Source: CAZKCI01 sp964551475 (GTDB taxonomy: Bacteria > Auribacterota > Erginobacteria > Erginobacterales > CAZKCI01). Taken from it: 64,000 bases of DNA. Position 1 is the stretch's first letter. Each line of letters starts with the position of its first letter. The notes under the pieces are model-generated. The model was given only the letters and a program-made list of their open reading frames with translations. It made no database searches and had not been told where the DNA came from. The DNA lies in contig CAZKCI010000023.1 in NCBI GenBank assembly GCA_964551475.1, positions 1-64,000 of the forward strand. The letters run 5' to 3'. Position numbers and translations under genes: made by a program. Below are positions 50,742 through 59,154 of this stretch, one piece after another.

Positions 50742-51104
50742 TTACGCTCCGCCGCCCGTAGGCGGTGCAGGGAGCAGGGGTGGGATGAAAGCTATCAGCT
50801 CGGGGATCCGTTCAGTGGCGACTTTCCACATGAGTTCGTGCTTGATCTCTCCATAATTGTGAGCAAGAACATTGCGCATCCCGACGATCCGCTTCCAGGG
50901 GATTTCGGGATGAGCATCGCAAAAATCCCGAGAAACCTTCCCCGCCGCTTCCCCAATGATCTCTTTGTGCCGTTCGACCGCTCCCCGGAGCATTCGATTG
51001 TCCAAATATTCCTTAACGGTTTTCCCCGAAATAAAACTGCGTACGGCTAAAGCCGCATCCAGCATATCCCACAAATTGGCGTAATCGTTTGAGTCAGGCC
51101 GCAT
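50742..51104 (-). CDS. HepT-type HEPN RNase toxin (DUF86)
   Basis: The product has 120 residues. NLWDMLDAALAVRSFISGKT, LRGAVERHKEIIGEAAGKV and PWKRIVGMRNVLAHNYGEI form the HEPN helices. RNVLAHNY is the R-x4-H-x-Y active site, with Tyr as the AMPylation target. HepT cleaves RNA and is held inactive by the MntA-like partner. The start lies inside the partner gene (11-base overlap). The tail PLLPAPPTGGGA runs into low-complexity DNA. Confidence 0.9.
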   Translation of the reverse strand: MRPDSNDYANLWDMLDAALAVRSFISGKTVKEYLDNRMLRGAVERHKEIIGEAAGKVSRDFCDAHPEIPWKRIVGMRNVLAHNYGEIKHELMWKVATERIPELIAFIPPLLPAPPTGGGA

Positions 51105-51396
51105 AAATCACCTGCCGGTTTTCCAAAATCTCCTTTCTGCGAAAGGGATTCCGCAATCCGGATTTTTCCACCAGATCTACATCCCGTCCGAAAATCTCCC
51201 GAAGCTCTTCGATCATCTCCACCCATTCGAACAGGCTCCAGGGGGCATCCGCCGCCAAACTGATCATGACATCGACATCGCTGTCCGGTCGGAACTCGTC
51301 CCGCAATATCGAGCCGAAAAGGGACAACTCGACGATTTTCCATTTCCGGCAGAAATCGGCGATTTTGATCGTATCTATTTTGATTTTTGGATTCAT
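51094..51396 (-). CDS. MntA-type nucleotidyltransferase antitoxin
   Basis: The product has 100 residues. IVELSLFGSILRDEFRPDSD followed by VDVMI holds the G-S-x10-D-x-D motif (Gly28, Ser29, Asp40, Asp42) of minimal nucleotidyltransferases. MntA proteins add AMP to the Tyr of HepT and block its RNase activity. Gene order antitoxin-toxin with overlap is usual. The pair stabilises genomic islands, which fits the repeat-rich DNA upstream. Confidence 0.92.
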   Translation of the reverse strand: MNPKIKIDTIKIADFCRKWKIVELSLFGSILRDEFRPDSDVDVMISLAADAPWSLFEWVEMIEELREIFGRDVDLVEKSGLRNPFRRKEILENRQVIYAA

Positions 51397-51604
51397 ATCA
51401 GAGTCGTTCGGTAAAACAACCGAACAACACCGTCACCTATCCCCACTCTCCCATTGTGGTAGAGGCCCGCCCCGCACTACGCGCTCAGGCGGGTAAACTT
51501 CCAGCCCCGAGAAACGCGCTTCCTGGTGAAAGCATACCACGCTATTTTTTCGCGGGATATCGATTTTTCGATGGGCGGATACGACCTCGCTTACTCGCCG
51601 AGCC

Positions 51605-51651
51605 GTCGCCATCCGCGATTATTCGCGCGTTATTCGCGGTTAATTTTTAGC
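51605..51651. repeat. ATTCGCGnGnnATTCGCGGTTAATT word repeat, copy 1
   Basis: CGCGATTATTCGCGCGTTAT followed by TCGCGGTTAATTTTTAG matches 59081-59112 (ATTCGCGAGAATTCGCGG then TTAATTCTTGG). Both copies lie within about 140 bases of a family E cloverleaf. Confidence 0.7.
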
Positions 51652-51695
51652 CGGGCAGTCTCGGATCGCGGCGAGACAGATTCTTCTAGTCCATC

Positions 51696-51762
51696 GTGGG
51701 AGGGGCGTCTCGCCCCGATCCAGAGAGGCCGGCCCGGATCGCGGCAGGAATGCCGCTCCCAC
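51696..51762. repeat. Cloverleaf-type REP, family E copy 2
   Basis: GTGGGAG/CTCCCAC outer stem; GGGGCG/CGCCCC, GATCC/GGATC and GCGGC/GCCGC inner arms. In the third arm both strands changed (GAC to GGC and GTC to GCC) relative to copy 1, preserving pairing. Confidence 0.88.
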
Positions 51763-51871
51763 AGGTTCGGTGTCGCACCCAGAGGGCGTTCCCACAGTTA
51801 TTGTTCGTGAAAATTCCCGCCTTCGCCCTCCCGGGCTACGGCGGGCAGGCGTGCGAATTCGTGGAAATCTT

Positions 51872-54571
51872 TCAGCGAGCCGCCGACTGCCCCGGTTCCA
51901 GAAAGCGAAGCCTCATGTTCGTGACCACCGGGTTCGCCTTCGGCGCGCCTTTGCCGACCCCGTAGAACATCCACTCGGGGAAGAGATCGTCCGGCCAGCG
52001 GGCGTTCTCGCGGTAAACCATCGTCTGCGATTTCTCCGGCCAGGTCATCCCCACGAAGATGCTTTTCTCCGCCGTTTCGAACTCCCAGGAGGACCAGTCT
52101 CCCGCCTTTTCCCCCTGGAAGACCGGCGAGGAGGCGAGCAGGCGGTCGGGCTTTCCGTCGTTGTCCGAGTCGGCGTAGACCGCCATGCTGAAGGCGCCTT
52201 CCGCTCCGGAGGCGGCGTGGGCGATCTCCAGAAGCATCCGATTCCCCTTCCGGCGCGCCGGGTTCACCTCCCAGAGAGCGAGGTGGTAATAGGAGGCGAC
52301 GTGGGTCTTCTTGGTCAGATAATCGCCGCTCCTCACCGCCACCGGATAGGAAACGGAGGGGGGAGGATCGCGGCGGTGGTTGAGAAAGATCCGGTAGCGG
52401 CCGGTCTGCCGGCCGGACGCGGGGGAGAGGTCCGTTCCGAAGCTCTTCCCCCCCTCCGCATAGGAACTCGCGCCGGGGAGCACCGTCGCTTTCCGCCAGA
52501 GACGCCAGTCGTCCTCGACCAGATAGCGGTAGAGGGAGAGTTCGGAGGGAGACTGGGAGAAGGTGGGGATAAAGGCCGAGGCGGGACCGTCCGCGGACGG
52601 GTAATCGCCGTAGAGGTCGACCCAGGAGTCCCGGGAAGCCCCCAGCGGCTCCAGCTTCACATCGACCGTGATCTCCTTTTTGCCGACGAGAGTCGCGGGA
52701 TCGAGCGGGACGGTGAACCACTGACCCACCTCGCTCAGGTGCCGCGCCTGCCCCCGGTGGTCCACCTGCTCCCTCAGGTAAATCGGGAAGGCCCTCCTCT
52801 GGGCAATGTAGGAATCGGAGTCGGCGGAGAGGCCCCGCTCGAAACGGCGAACGAGCTTTCCGTCCACCATGACCAGGAGGTCATAGTCCCGCCCGGGGCC
52901 GGAGACGAGGTCGAGCTTGAGTTCCGCCCCCTTCCAGGACAAAGCCTCCGCGGGAAGGGTGATGGTCTGGGTCGCCGTCTGTCCGGAGTGGAAGAGGCGC
53001 AGGGACCATTCCTGCCCGAAGGGATGGAGCGAGATCGCGCAGAGATACAGCGGGACGGAGACGAGCGCCGGGAGAAGAACGGCCGCCCACCTCCGTGAGC
53101 CCGTGAGCGCGGCGCGATAGGCGAGAAACATGATCGGGCCGGGAGAGAGCAGCCCAAGAACGACCAGGGCGACATGGAGGCGATAGGCCGCGCTAAATTC
53201 CAGATTTGGGGAAAAGGCGAGGAGGCGGGAGGGAAGCGAGAGACGGCTCAAGGCCAGCAGCAGCCCGGCCAGGATCAGGCAGAGCAGCAAAGGCAGACGC
53301 AAGGGCATCTCCTTCTTCCAGAGCTGGATGGATCCCCGCCCCAGGCGATAGACGACGTGGACCCCGGCCGCAATCATGAACGGGATGGCGGGGAGGGTAT
53401 AGCGGGCTTCGGCGTCGGCGAGGAAGCAGAGCGCCCAGGTATAAAGGCAGGCGGCGAGAAATGGCCAGGCCGCCGGACCGAGGCCGAGCAGGGAAGCCAG
53501 CCCCCAGAAGCCCAGGAAGAGGACAGCGCGATTCAGGATGTCCATCCCTTCCGGGGAGAGAAGATAGCTCTGGAGGAAATCGTTGTAGGCCCTTTTCCAG
53601 AAGATCCCCGCCTTGCCGAGAATGACCGGGGCGACCGAACCGGGATCGGAGAGGATGAGTTCGGCGACGGTTTTAAGGTAGACGTCGTCCGCGGACAAAC
53701 GCCCCCGCGCCTCCCGGCGGACGCGGGAGAAGACCTCCCCCCCCGGGTCGGAGTCGGTCTGGTAGCCCTGGTTGGGGGGATAGACTCCGCAATACATCGC
53801 CAGGCCGTTCTTCCAGGAGCCGCTGATCAGGCGCCGGTGGTGCTTGTCCACTTGAGGGGTGAAGGAAAGACGGGGGACGATGATCAGGGCGAAGCCGGCG
53901 AGAAAGGGGAGCGAGCGGAGGAACCATCGCTTCTTCTTCCCCACCTTGAGGCCGACCAGGACCAGGGGGAAGAAGACCAGGGAGGAGAACTGAAAGAAGG
54001 TCCGGGAGACGGTGAGAAAGGCGGTGGCCACGCCCGCGAAAAATATCGCCGCGAGCGACCCCCGCGCCAGGGAGAGGGTGAGAAGCCAGGAGACCAGCAG
54101 GAGCAGAAAAATCGCGACGGTTTCGGTGAGGAGCCTGCCTTCGGAGAGGATAAAGGGCGGATAGACCGCGGCGACGAGGAGGGCGGGGAGGGCGATCCTC
54201 TTGCCGAGGAGGCGGGCGGTCACGGCGAAGAGGAGCAGGAGAGAGAGCGTCCCCAGGACGGCCTGGGCGATCCGGGCGGCGGGGAAGTTCGATCCCCAGA
54301 AATAATAAACCACGCTCAGGAAGAGGGGATAGACCTCGCCCTTGTCCAGGGCCATCTCATAGCCCCGGAAGAAATGCCGTCGGAAAGCCTCGGGATCGGA
54401 GACCGACTTCCAGGCTTCGTAAAACTCCCGGGCCTGGAGGCTGTAGCCGGCGGCGTCCCAGACCACCGGAAGCTGGCGCTCGTGGATGAGAAAGTTGAGC
54501 CTGAGCAGAAAAGCCCCGGCCAGGAGCAGCAGCACGAGCAGCGCGGTGATGAGCTTTTCGCCGATCTTCAC
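51872..54571 (-). CDS. Large GT-C glycosyltransferase (PMT/ArnT-like) with C-terminal soluble domains
   Basis: The product has 899 residues. GTG 54571 overlaps the upstream flavoprotein stop by GTGA. VVWDAAGYSLQAREFYEAW gives the first-loop acidic motif, followed by about 12 segments. Residues of about 560-720 form a beta-rich region (ETVTLPAEALSW-like, here ITLPAEALSWKGAELKLDL). The last 130 residues hold VYADSDNDGKPDRLL with a calcium-like D-x-D-x-D-G loop, GDWSSWEF and FVGMTWP. This last domain is repeated in the partial gene at 63652. A periplasmic sugar transfer role is inferred. Confidence 0.8.
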   Translation of the reverse strand: MKIGEKLITALLVLLLLAGAFLLRLNFLIHERQLPVVWDAAGYSLQAREFYEAWKSVSDPEAFRRHFFRGYEMALDKGEVYPLFLSVVYYFWGSNFPAARIAQAVLGTLSLLLLFAVTARLLGKRIALPALLVAAVYPPFILSEGRLLTETVAIFLLLLVSWLLTLSLARGSLAAIFFAGVATAFLTVSRTFFQFSSLVFFPLVLVGLKVGKKKRWFLRSLPFLAGFALIIVPRLSFTPQVDKHHRRLISGSWKNGLAMYCGVYPPNQGYQTDSDPGGEVFSRVRREARGRLSADDVYLKTVAELILSDPGSVAPVILGKAGIFWKRAYNDFLQSYLLSPEGMDILNRAVLFLGFWGLASLLGLGPAAWPFLAACLYTWALCFLADAEARYTLPAIPFMIAAGVHVVYRLGRGSIQLWKKEMPLRLPLLLCLILAGLLLALSRLSLPSRLLAFSPNLEFSAAYRLHVALVVLGLLSPGPIMFLAYRAALTGSRRWAAVLLPALVSVPLYLCAISLHPFGQEWSLRLFHSGQTATQTITLPAEALSWKGAELKLDLVSGPGRDYDLLVMVDGKLVRRFERGLSADSDSYIAQRRAFPIYLREQVDHRGQARHLSEVGQWFTVPLDPATLVGKKEITVDVKLEPLGASRDSWVDLYGDYPSADGPASAFIPTFSQSPSELSLYRYLVEDDWRLWRKATVLPGASSYAEGGKSFGTDLSPASGRQTGRYRIFLNHRRDPPPSVSYPVAVRSGDYLTKKTHVASYYHLALWEVNPARRKGNRMLLEIAHAASGAEGAFSMAVYADSDNDGKPDRLLASSPVFQGEKAGDWSSWEFETAEKSIFVGMTWPEKSQTMVYRENARWPDDLFPEWMFYGVGKGAPKANPVVTNMRLRFLEPGQSAAR

Positions 54572-55995
54572 CGGTTGGTGGACCCCGTCTTGTAATCGAG
54601 ATAGGAGATCATCTTTTCGTAGAAACGCTTCGGGTCGTTCCCGGCCAGGGCTTCCTCGGCGGCGAGGAGCCCCATCTCCATGCTGTCATGGATGTCGGTG
54701 TTGAGGAAAAGGCCCTGGCGGCCGGTGGCGAAGAGGTTGCGGATTTCGGAGAGGGGGGAGATCACCCTCTTCAGCCGCTCTTCGTAGGCGAGATCGTAGA
54801 CCGGGTAGGCGTCTTTCACCCGGACAACCTGGTACTCGGAGATCGCCCGGCCCTTCAGCGCCGGGATCCGGACGGCGTCGGAACGGGCGATCCCGAAGAT
54901 CCCCTCGTCGGTGGAGGACCAGCGGGCGTCCCCTTCGTCGGCGCAAAGCTCGAACGCGATCATCGTCCGGTCGGCCGGGACGGGAACGGCCAGCAGGTTC
55001 TTCGGCTCGCAGTAGCGGTTGCAGCGGAAGGAGGGATCGAGCAGGTAGACCCAGTGGGCGGTGGAAGTCTGAGCGACGGGCAGGATGGTGTTGCAGAGGA
55101 TCAGCGCCCGGTAGCGCATCAGCTGTCCCTCCCGAAAGCATTCCTCCGGGAGCGAGGATTTAAAGACGGCGGTGAGGGCGTTCAGGGGGATGGTGGAGAG
55201 AAGGCCGGCGCAGGGGAGATCGAACTCCCGGCCTTCCCGGCGGATCCGGACGGAGACCACCCTTTCGCCTTCGACGCGGGCCGACACCGGTTCGCTCCGG
55301 AGCCAGACCTCTCCCCCCTCCTTCCGGAGAGCGGCGGCCATGTTCTCGAAGATGATCCCCATCCCTTCCTCCGGGTAGTAGAACTCCTTCCAATAGGTCG
55401 CCTGCTCCTGACCCCGGCCGCCCAGAAGCTTGATGATGACATCCTTGAGGTTGAGCTTGTTGAGCTTCTGGCTGGCCAGGCGGACCGAGAGGCGGGAGGC
55501 GGGGACGCCCCAGAGACGCTCGGTGTACTGGCCGAAGCAGAGGTGGTAGAGGGTCCGGCCGAAGCGGCGGATCCCCCAGGTGCGAAAAGAGTCGTCGGGG
55601 CGGGGGAAGATCCGGAACTGCAGCGTGGTGAAGAGAAAATCGAGAAGCATGCGGGCGGAAAAGAACGGGTTCAACCCCTGGATCAACTGCCAGAACTTGA
55701 GCGGGTAGTCGAAGAACTTTCCCCGGATCAGCATCCGGGTGTTGATGATCTTGGCCGGGAGCGGAGAGGGCGAGTAGGAGCGGAGGATCTCGTCGATCCG
55801 GTCGTGCTTGACGTGGTAGACGTGGGGGCCGTACTCGGCGATGAAGCCGTTCCAGCGGGGCGAAGCGGAGAGCCCCCCGACCACGGCCGCCTTCTCCACC
55901 ACTACCGCCTTCTTCCCCGCCCGGAGGAGGGCGCGGGCGGCGGTGAGGCCGGCGGGACCGGCGCCGAGAATGATAAATGGCAAATCGCCGGTCAT
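54568..55995 (-). CDS. FAD-dependent amine-oxidase/UGM-like flavoprotein
   Basis: The product has 475 residues. FIILGAGPAGLTAARALLRA is the FAD dinucleotide-binding GxGxxG. VVVEKAAVVGGLSAS and NGFIAEYGPHVYHVKHDRID follow the pattern of UDP-galactopyranose mutase and protoporphyrinogen oxidase relatives. RIFPRPDDSFRTWGIRRFGR and FGQYTERLWG are typical of the sugar-locus branch. RNLFATGRQGLFLNTDIHDS ends the FAD domain. It probably isomerises or oxidises a nucleotide sugar. It is coupled to the downstream GT-C gene. Confidence 0.8.
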   Translation of the reverse strand: MTGDLPFIILGAGPAGLTAARALLRAGKKAVVVEKAAVVGGLSASPRWNGFIAEYGPHVYHVKHDRIDEILRSYSPSPLPAKIINTRMLIRGKFFDYPLKFWQLIQGLNPFFSARMLLDFLFTTLQFRIFPRPDDSFRTWGIRRFGRTLYHLCFGQYTERLWGVPASRLSVRLASQKLNKLNLKDVIIKLLGGRGQEQATYWKEFYYPEEGMGIIFENMAAALRKEGGEVWLRSEPVSARVEGERVVSVRIRREGREFDLPCAGLLSTIPLNALTAVFKSSLPEECFREGQLMRYRALILCNTILPVAQTSTAHWVYLLDPSFRCNRYCEPKNLLAVPVPADRTMIAFELCADEGDARWSSTDEGIFGIARSDAVRIPALKGRAISEYQVVRVKDAYPVYDLAYEERLKRVISPLSEIRNLFATGRQGLFLNTDIHDSMEMGLLAAEEALAGNDPKRFYEKMISYLDYKTGSTNR

Positions 55996-56017
55996 CTGCA
56001 GCCCCCGGTCTGACTAT

Positions 56018-56083
56018 TGTGGGAGGGGCATTCTTGCCCCGATCCAGGCCGACCCGGATCGCGACAGGAATGTCGCTCCCACA
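56018..56083. repeat. Cloverleaf-type REP, family E copy 3
   Basis: TGTGGGAG/CTCCCACA outer stem; GGGGCA/TGCCCC around TTCT, GATCC/GGATC around AGGCCGACCC, and GCGAC/GTCGC around AGGAAT. It lies between the flavoprotein and GT2 genes. Confidence 0.9.
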
Positions 56084-56122
56084 GAAGGGCAAGACAAGAC
56101 ACGCGCCACGGCGTTTGGATCA

Positions 56123-56851
56123 TCACCACGCCCCGATCCGGATCAGGAAAGCCCGCCAGGCGATGGAGGCGCCGGTGGTGACGATGGACTGGAACTCCTG
56201 GAACCCCGTCCCGTGGCCGGATTGGCCCCCCTGGCGGCTCAGATACTTCACCGGGATCTGGACTATGCGCAGACCCGCCCGGGCCGCGCGCATGACCACC
56301 TCCATCTCATAGACAAACCGGTTGTCCTGGAAGCGGATCTTCCAGATCGCCTCGCGCGTCCAGGCCTTCATCCCGGTGGTCACGTCGCTGATCCCGGTTC
56401 CCGCCATCCCGGAGATGAAGCGGTTCAGGATTTTGTTCCCCACGTCGCGGAAGAAGCTGAAGGTGTAGCCGGTCCGGTCGGCCCCCTTCAGGAAACGGGA
56501 GCCGACGACCAAGTCCGCCCTTCCTTCCCGCAGGGGGGCGAGCATCGCCGGGATGTCCTCGGGCGCGAACTGGAGATCGGCGTCGAACTGGATCTGGAGG
56601 GGATGGGAGGCGAGCGAGATCCCCACCTTGATCGCATGGCCCTTGCCGGAGTCGCCGTAGTTCTCCAGCACCCGCAGGCGCAGGCAGTCGTGGGTCCGGG
56701 CGAACTCGCGCGCGAGCGCCGCCGTCCGGTCGCGGCCGCCGTGGATGATCAGGACCTCCGCGCCGGGGACGACGGCGGAGAGCCTCTCGAGGCAGGAGAC
56801 GATCGTCCCCTCCTCGTTGAAGGTGGAGATGATCACCGAGAGATCGTTCAT
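56123..56851 (-). CDS. Glycosyltransferase family 2 (DPM1-like)
   Basis: The product has 242 residues from ATG 56851; a GTG or ATG further up would include the cell of a repeat border. LSVIISTFNEEGTIVSCLER starts the GT-A fold. The nucleotide loop reads LIIHGGRDRTAAL where DDGS-x-DGT is usual. GKGHAIKVGI, IQFDADLQFAPEDIPAML (D-x-D), VVGSRFLKGADR and SDVTTGMKAWTREA follow. It should make polyprenyl-phosphate sugar for the GT-C enzymes. Confidence 0.86.
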   Translation of the reverse strand: MNDLSVIISTFNEEGTIVSCLERLSAVVPGAEVLIIHGGRDRTAALAREFARTHDCLRLRVLENYGDSGKGHAIKVGISLASHPLQIQFDADLQFAPEDIPAMLAPLREGRADLVVGSRFLKGADRTGYTFSFFRDVGNKILNRFISGMAGTGISDVTTGMKAWTREAIWKIRFQDNRFVYEMEVVMRAARAGLRIVQIPVKYLSRQGGQSGHGTGFQEFQSIVTTGASIAWRAFLIRIGAW

Positions 56852-56884
56852 GGCGGGACAGATGTGTTGGAGCGACACAGAAAC

Positions 56885-57007
56885 GGAGTACTGGAGTACT
56901 GGAGTAATGGAGTGTTGAAAAGACTCCGGCTTCGCTTCCCATTACTCCAATGCTCCATCACTCCATTGTTTTGTTTCATTTCATCACTCCACCACTCCCT
57001 TACTCCT
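56885..57007. repeat. Inverted repeat, family B
   Basis: GGAGTACTGGAGTACTGGAG words on the left; CCCATTACTCCAATGCTCC and CATCACTCCACCACTCCC on the right. The right end supplies the stop codon of the heptose kinase gene (GGAGTAA read on the minus strand). Confidence 0.87.
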
Positions 57008-58022
57008 TTTGTTTTCTATCGGGGACCGGCAGTTTCTCCGGATCGTAGAAGACGATCTGCGACCCCTGCCGCTCGAAGCTGAAGTCCACCTCGAGGAGCG
57101 AGGAGAGGGCCCGGCGCACGCCCTCCTGGGCCGGGGGTTCGGCGTAGAGGAGAAGGAATCCGCCCCCGCCCGCCCCCAGAAGCTTGCCGCCCACCGCGCC
57201 GGCGCTCAGGGCCGCTCCATACATGGCGTCGATCGCGGGGCTGGTGACGCCGGTCCCCAGGGATTTCTTAATCTTCCAGGACTCGCCCAGCAGGCCGCCG
57301 AATTCCTTGAGTTTCTCCCTGCCTCCTCCGAGCAGGTCCCTCCCCTGCGCGGCCAGCGCCGACATCGTCTTCAGGTAAGCGGTGTTGTCCCCGATCGCCC
57401 GCACGTGGCGCTTCTGGATGTTGTCCGAGTAGCGCTGGATCCCGGTGTAGAAGAGGAGCAGGTTGTTTTCCAGTTCCCGGAGAGCTTCCGGAGAGCAGAC
57501 CAGCGGCTCCACCCTCGCCTCGTCCCGGCCCTTGAACTCGATGTAGTTGAAGCCGCCGCAGGCGGCGGCGTACTGGTCCTGGAAGCCCACGCTCTCCTTG
57601 ATCAACTCCCGCTCGATGGTCACCGCCTCGGCGGCGAGGCGCTGGGCGGAGACCCGGGTCGAGCGATAGGCGTAGAGGGCGTTGAGGAGGCCGACCACGA
57701 AGGAGGAGGATGTCCCCAACCCCGTCCGGGCGGGCAGATCGGAGAAGTAGTTGATCTCGACGTGGGAGGTGATCCCCATAAATTCGAGACAGGCCCGGAC
57801 CGCCGGGTGCTCGATCTCGGAGACCTGGTGGAGAAGCTCGGTCTTGGAGTAGGAGACCTTGATCCGGTAGTCGAAGAAATCGCTCAGGTAGCTGACGGTG
57901 AGATAGCAGTATTTGTCCACCGTGGTGGAGAGGACCGCCCCCCCGTGGCGGGAGAAGTGCTCCGGGAAATCGGTTCCGCCGCCCAGGAAGCTGATCCGGA
58001 CCGGTGTCTGAGAAATGATCAT
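57000..58022 (-). CDS. hddA: D-glycero-D-manno-heptose 7-phosphate kinase-like GHMP kinase
   Basis: The product has 340 residues. MIISQTPVRISFLGGGTDFP (motif 1), LPARTGLGTSSSFVVGLLNA (ATP P-loop, motif 2) and GGKLLGAGGGGFLLLY (motif 3) are the GHMP set. AVLSTTVDKYCYLTVSYLSD and VGFQDQYAAACGGFNYIEFK are specific for the HddA branch, which phosphorylates heptose 7-phosphate at C1 on the way to GDP-heptose. The GT9 gene at 13941 and nearby SDR enzymes could use its product. Confidence 0.83.
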   Translation of the reverse strand: MIISQTPVRISFLGGGTDFPEHFSRHGGAVLSTTVDKYCYLTVSYLSDFFDYRIKVSYSKTELLHQVSEIEHPAVRACLEFMGITSHVEINYFSDLPARTGLGTSSSFVVGLLNALYAYRSTRVSAQRLAAEAVTIERELIKESVGFQDQYAAACGGFNYIEFKGRDEARVEPLVCSPEALRELENNLLLFYTGIQRYSDNIQKRHVRAIGDNTAYLKTMSALAAQGRDLLGGGREKLKEFGGLLGESWKIKKSLGTGVTSPAIDAMYGAALSAGAVGGKLLGAGGGGFLLLYAEPPAQEGVRRALSSLLEVDFSFERQGSQIVFYDPEKLPVPDRKQKE

Positions 58023-58060
58023 GAGATTGAAATTCAGCCAATTTCGAATGCGCGGAAGAT

Positions 58061-58126
58061 CTGTAGGCCGGTTCTGTGAACCGGCGGCCAGGCCCCGTCG
58101 CGCCCGATCACAGATCGGGCCTACAG
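58061..58126. repeat. REP pair, GTAGGCC family, intergenic copy
   Basis: Outer stem CTGTAGGCC/GGCCTACAG. Inner hairpins GCCGGTT-CTGTG-AACCGGC and GCCCGAT-CACAG-ATCGGGC have complementary loops. The 3' end supplies the TAG stop of the epimerase gene at 58121. Confidence 0.9.
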
Positions 58127-58933
58127 AAAGCTCGCCTCAGCAGGGCGCCCTCTGGCTTGGAGTGATAAATAGTTTTTGATTGTATCAATAGTTCTCGGGA
58201 CTGCGCAATAGCCCACAAGCTTTTCGTTGTTGATCTCGTAGGCCTCCCGGGGAACGGAGGGGGAAGCGTAGCGTAGGGGCTTTTTCAGCATTTCCCGGAT
58301 CTCCCGGATCGTCACCGTCCCCGTCCCGCAGAGGTTGACGGTCTCGCCCCAGATCCCTTTCCCGGCCAGTTCCAGAGCGGACTGGGCCGCAAAGTCGACC
58401 GGGAGATACTGATAGCGGGAATCCTCATGGACCCGCAGGGGGCGAGCGTTGATCAAGTCGAAAACCGGATTCTTCTTCAGGCCCGGTCCCAGCACGCCGC
58501 CCAGGCGCACGATCAGCCGGCGGGGAGCGTAGCGGCGGACCAGGAGTTCGCCCAGGTATTTGTGCAGGCCGTAGGGAGAGAGACGGTCGCCGTCGATCGG
58601 CGCCTCCTCGCGGTTGTTTTCCGGGTTTTCGTGGTCGGGATAGACGTCGATGGTGGAAACGTGGAGATATCCGCGGAAGCGGAAGTCGTGGAGCGCCTGG
58701 AGAACGGAGACGACGGAAAGCTCAAACTCCTCGAGCGGCTTCTCGGCGGCGAGATACTTCCTGGAGTTCCCGTCGGCGTTGACCAGCAGATCGCACTCCT
58801 TCCCCCGGAAAGAGGCGTAGTCGTCGAGATCGACGCATTCGGCCGCCAGGCCTTTTTTTTGCGCCGCCCGCAGGAAGGCCGAGCCGACGAAGCCCTTGCC
58901 GCCCAGAACGAAGATTTTCCTGAGATTATTCAT
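58121..58933 (-). CDS. NAD-dependent epimerase/dehydratase (RmlD-like extended SDR)
   Basis: The product has 270 residues from ATG 58933 (58945 also possible). IFVLGGKGFVGSAFLRAAQK binds the cofactor. LLVNADGNSRKYLAAEKPLE, GYLHVSTIDVYPD and YGLHKYLGELLVRRYAPRRL with Y-x3-K follow. RLGGVLGPGLKKNPVFDLIN fits sugar SDRs. It is shorter than usual (about 300), with a short substrate domain. The stop codon belongs to a REP element. Confidence 0.78.
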   Translation of the reverse strand: MNNLRKIFVLGGKGFVGSAFLRAAQKKGLAAECVDLDDYASFRGKECDLLVNADGNSRKYLAAEKPLEEFELSVVSVLQALHDFRFRGYLHVSTIDVYPDHENPENNREEAPIDGDRLSPYGLHKYLGELLVRRYAPRRLIVRLGGVLGPGLKKNPVFDLINARPLRVHEDSRYQYLPVDFAAQSALELAGKGIWGETVNLCGTGTVTIREIREMLKKPLRYASPSVPREAYEINNEKLVGYCAVPRTIDTIKNYLSLQARGRPAEASFL

Positions 58934-58983
58934 TCGTAAGTTCAATCAGCAAACAACGATCAGTTACTGCTCACTGCTATTCC

Positions 58984-59047
58984 GTGGGAGCGACATTCTT
59001 GTCGCGATCCGGGCGAGTGGGGATCGCGGCAGGAATGCCGCTCCCAC
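58984..59047. repeat. Cloverleaf-type REP, family E copy 4
   Basis: GTGGGAG/CTCCCAC outer stem; GCGAC/GTCGC around ATTCTT, GATCC/GGATC around GGGCGAGTGG, and GCGGC/GCCGC around AGGAAT. In this copy the first arm is of the GCGAC rather than the GGGGC type. Confidence 0.88.
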
Positions 59048-59080
59048 AGATGGCCTGGAGAGCGCGTTAGAATACTCCCG

Positions 59081-59112
59081 CAGCTATTCGCGAGAATTCG
59101 CGGTTAATTCTT
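59081..59112. repeat. ATTCGCGGTTAATT word repeat, copy 2
   Basis: CAGCTATTCGCGAGAATTCG with CGGTTAATTC matches the region at 51605-51651. It lies between a cloverleaf and a half cloverleaf. Confidence 0.65.
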
Positions 59113-59122
59113 GGGCCGGGCC

Positions 59123-59149
59123 GGATCGGGGCGAGACGCCCCTCCCACA
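59123..59149. repeat. Half cloverleaf REP, family E
   Basis: GGATC, GGGGCG-AGA-CGCCCC and CTCCCACA are the right half of the element in reverse order. It ends six bases before the stop codon of the epimerase gene at 59155. Confidence 0.75.
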
Positions 59150-59154
59150 AAAAG

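Larger units (their letters stand above)
51397..51871. other. 475-base non-coding region, repeat graveyard
   Basis: No gene is seen. It contains a TTCGGTAAAACAACCGAA hairpin (51409-51426), ATTCGCG words (51605-51651), a full cloverleaf REP (51696-51762), and a half copy of family I (51806 on), plus GCCCGCC/GGCGGGC words. Short open frames here are not supported. Confidence 0.7.

Noticed and set aside
51397..51810. Short plus-strand frames in the 475-base gap
   Set aside because: They are composed of repeat words, have no ribosome site, and share phrases with other repeat copies.
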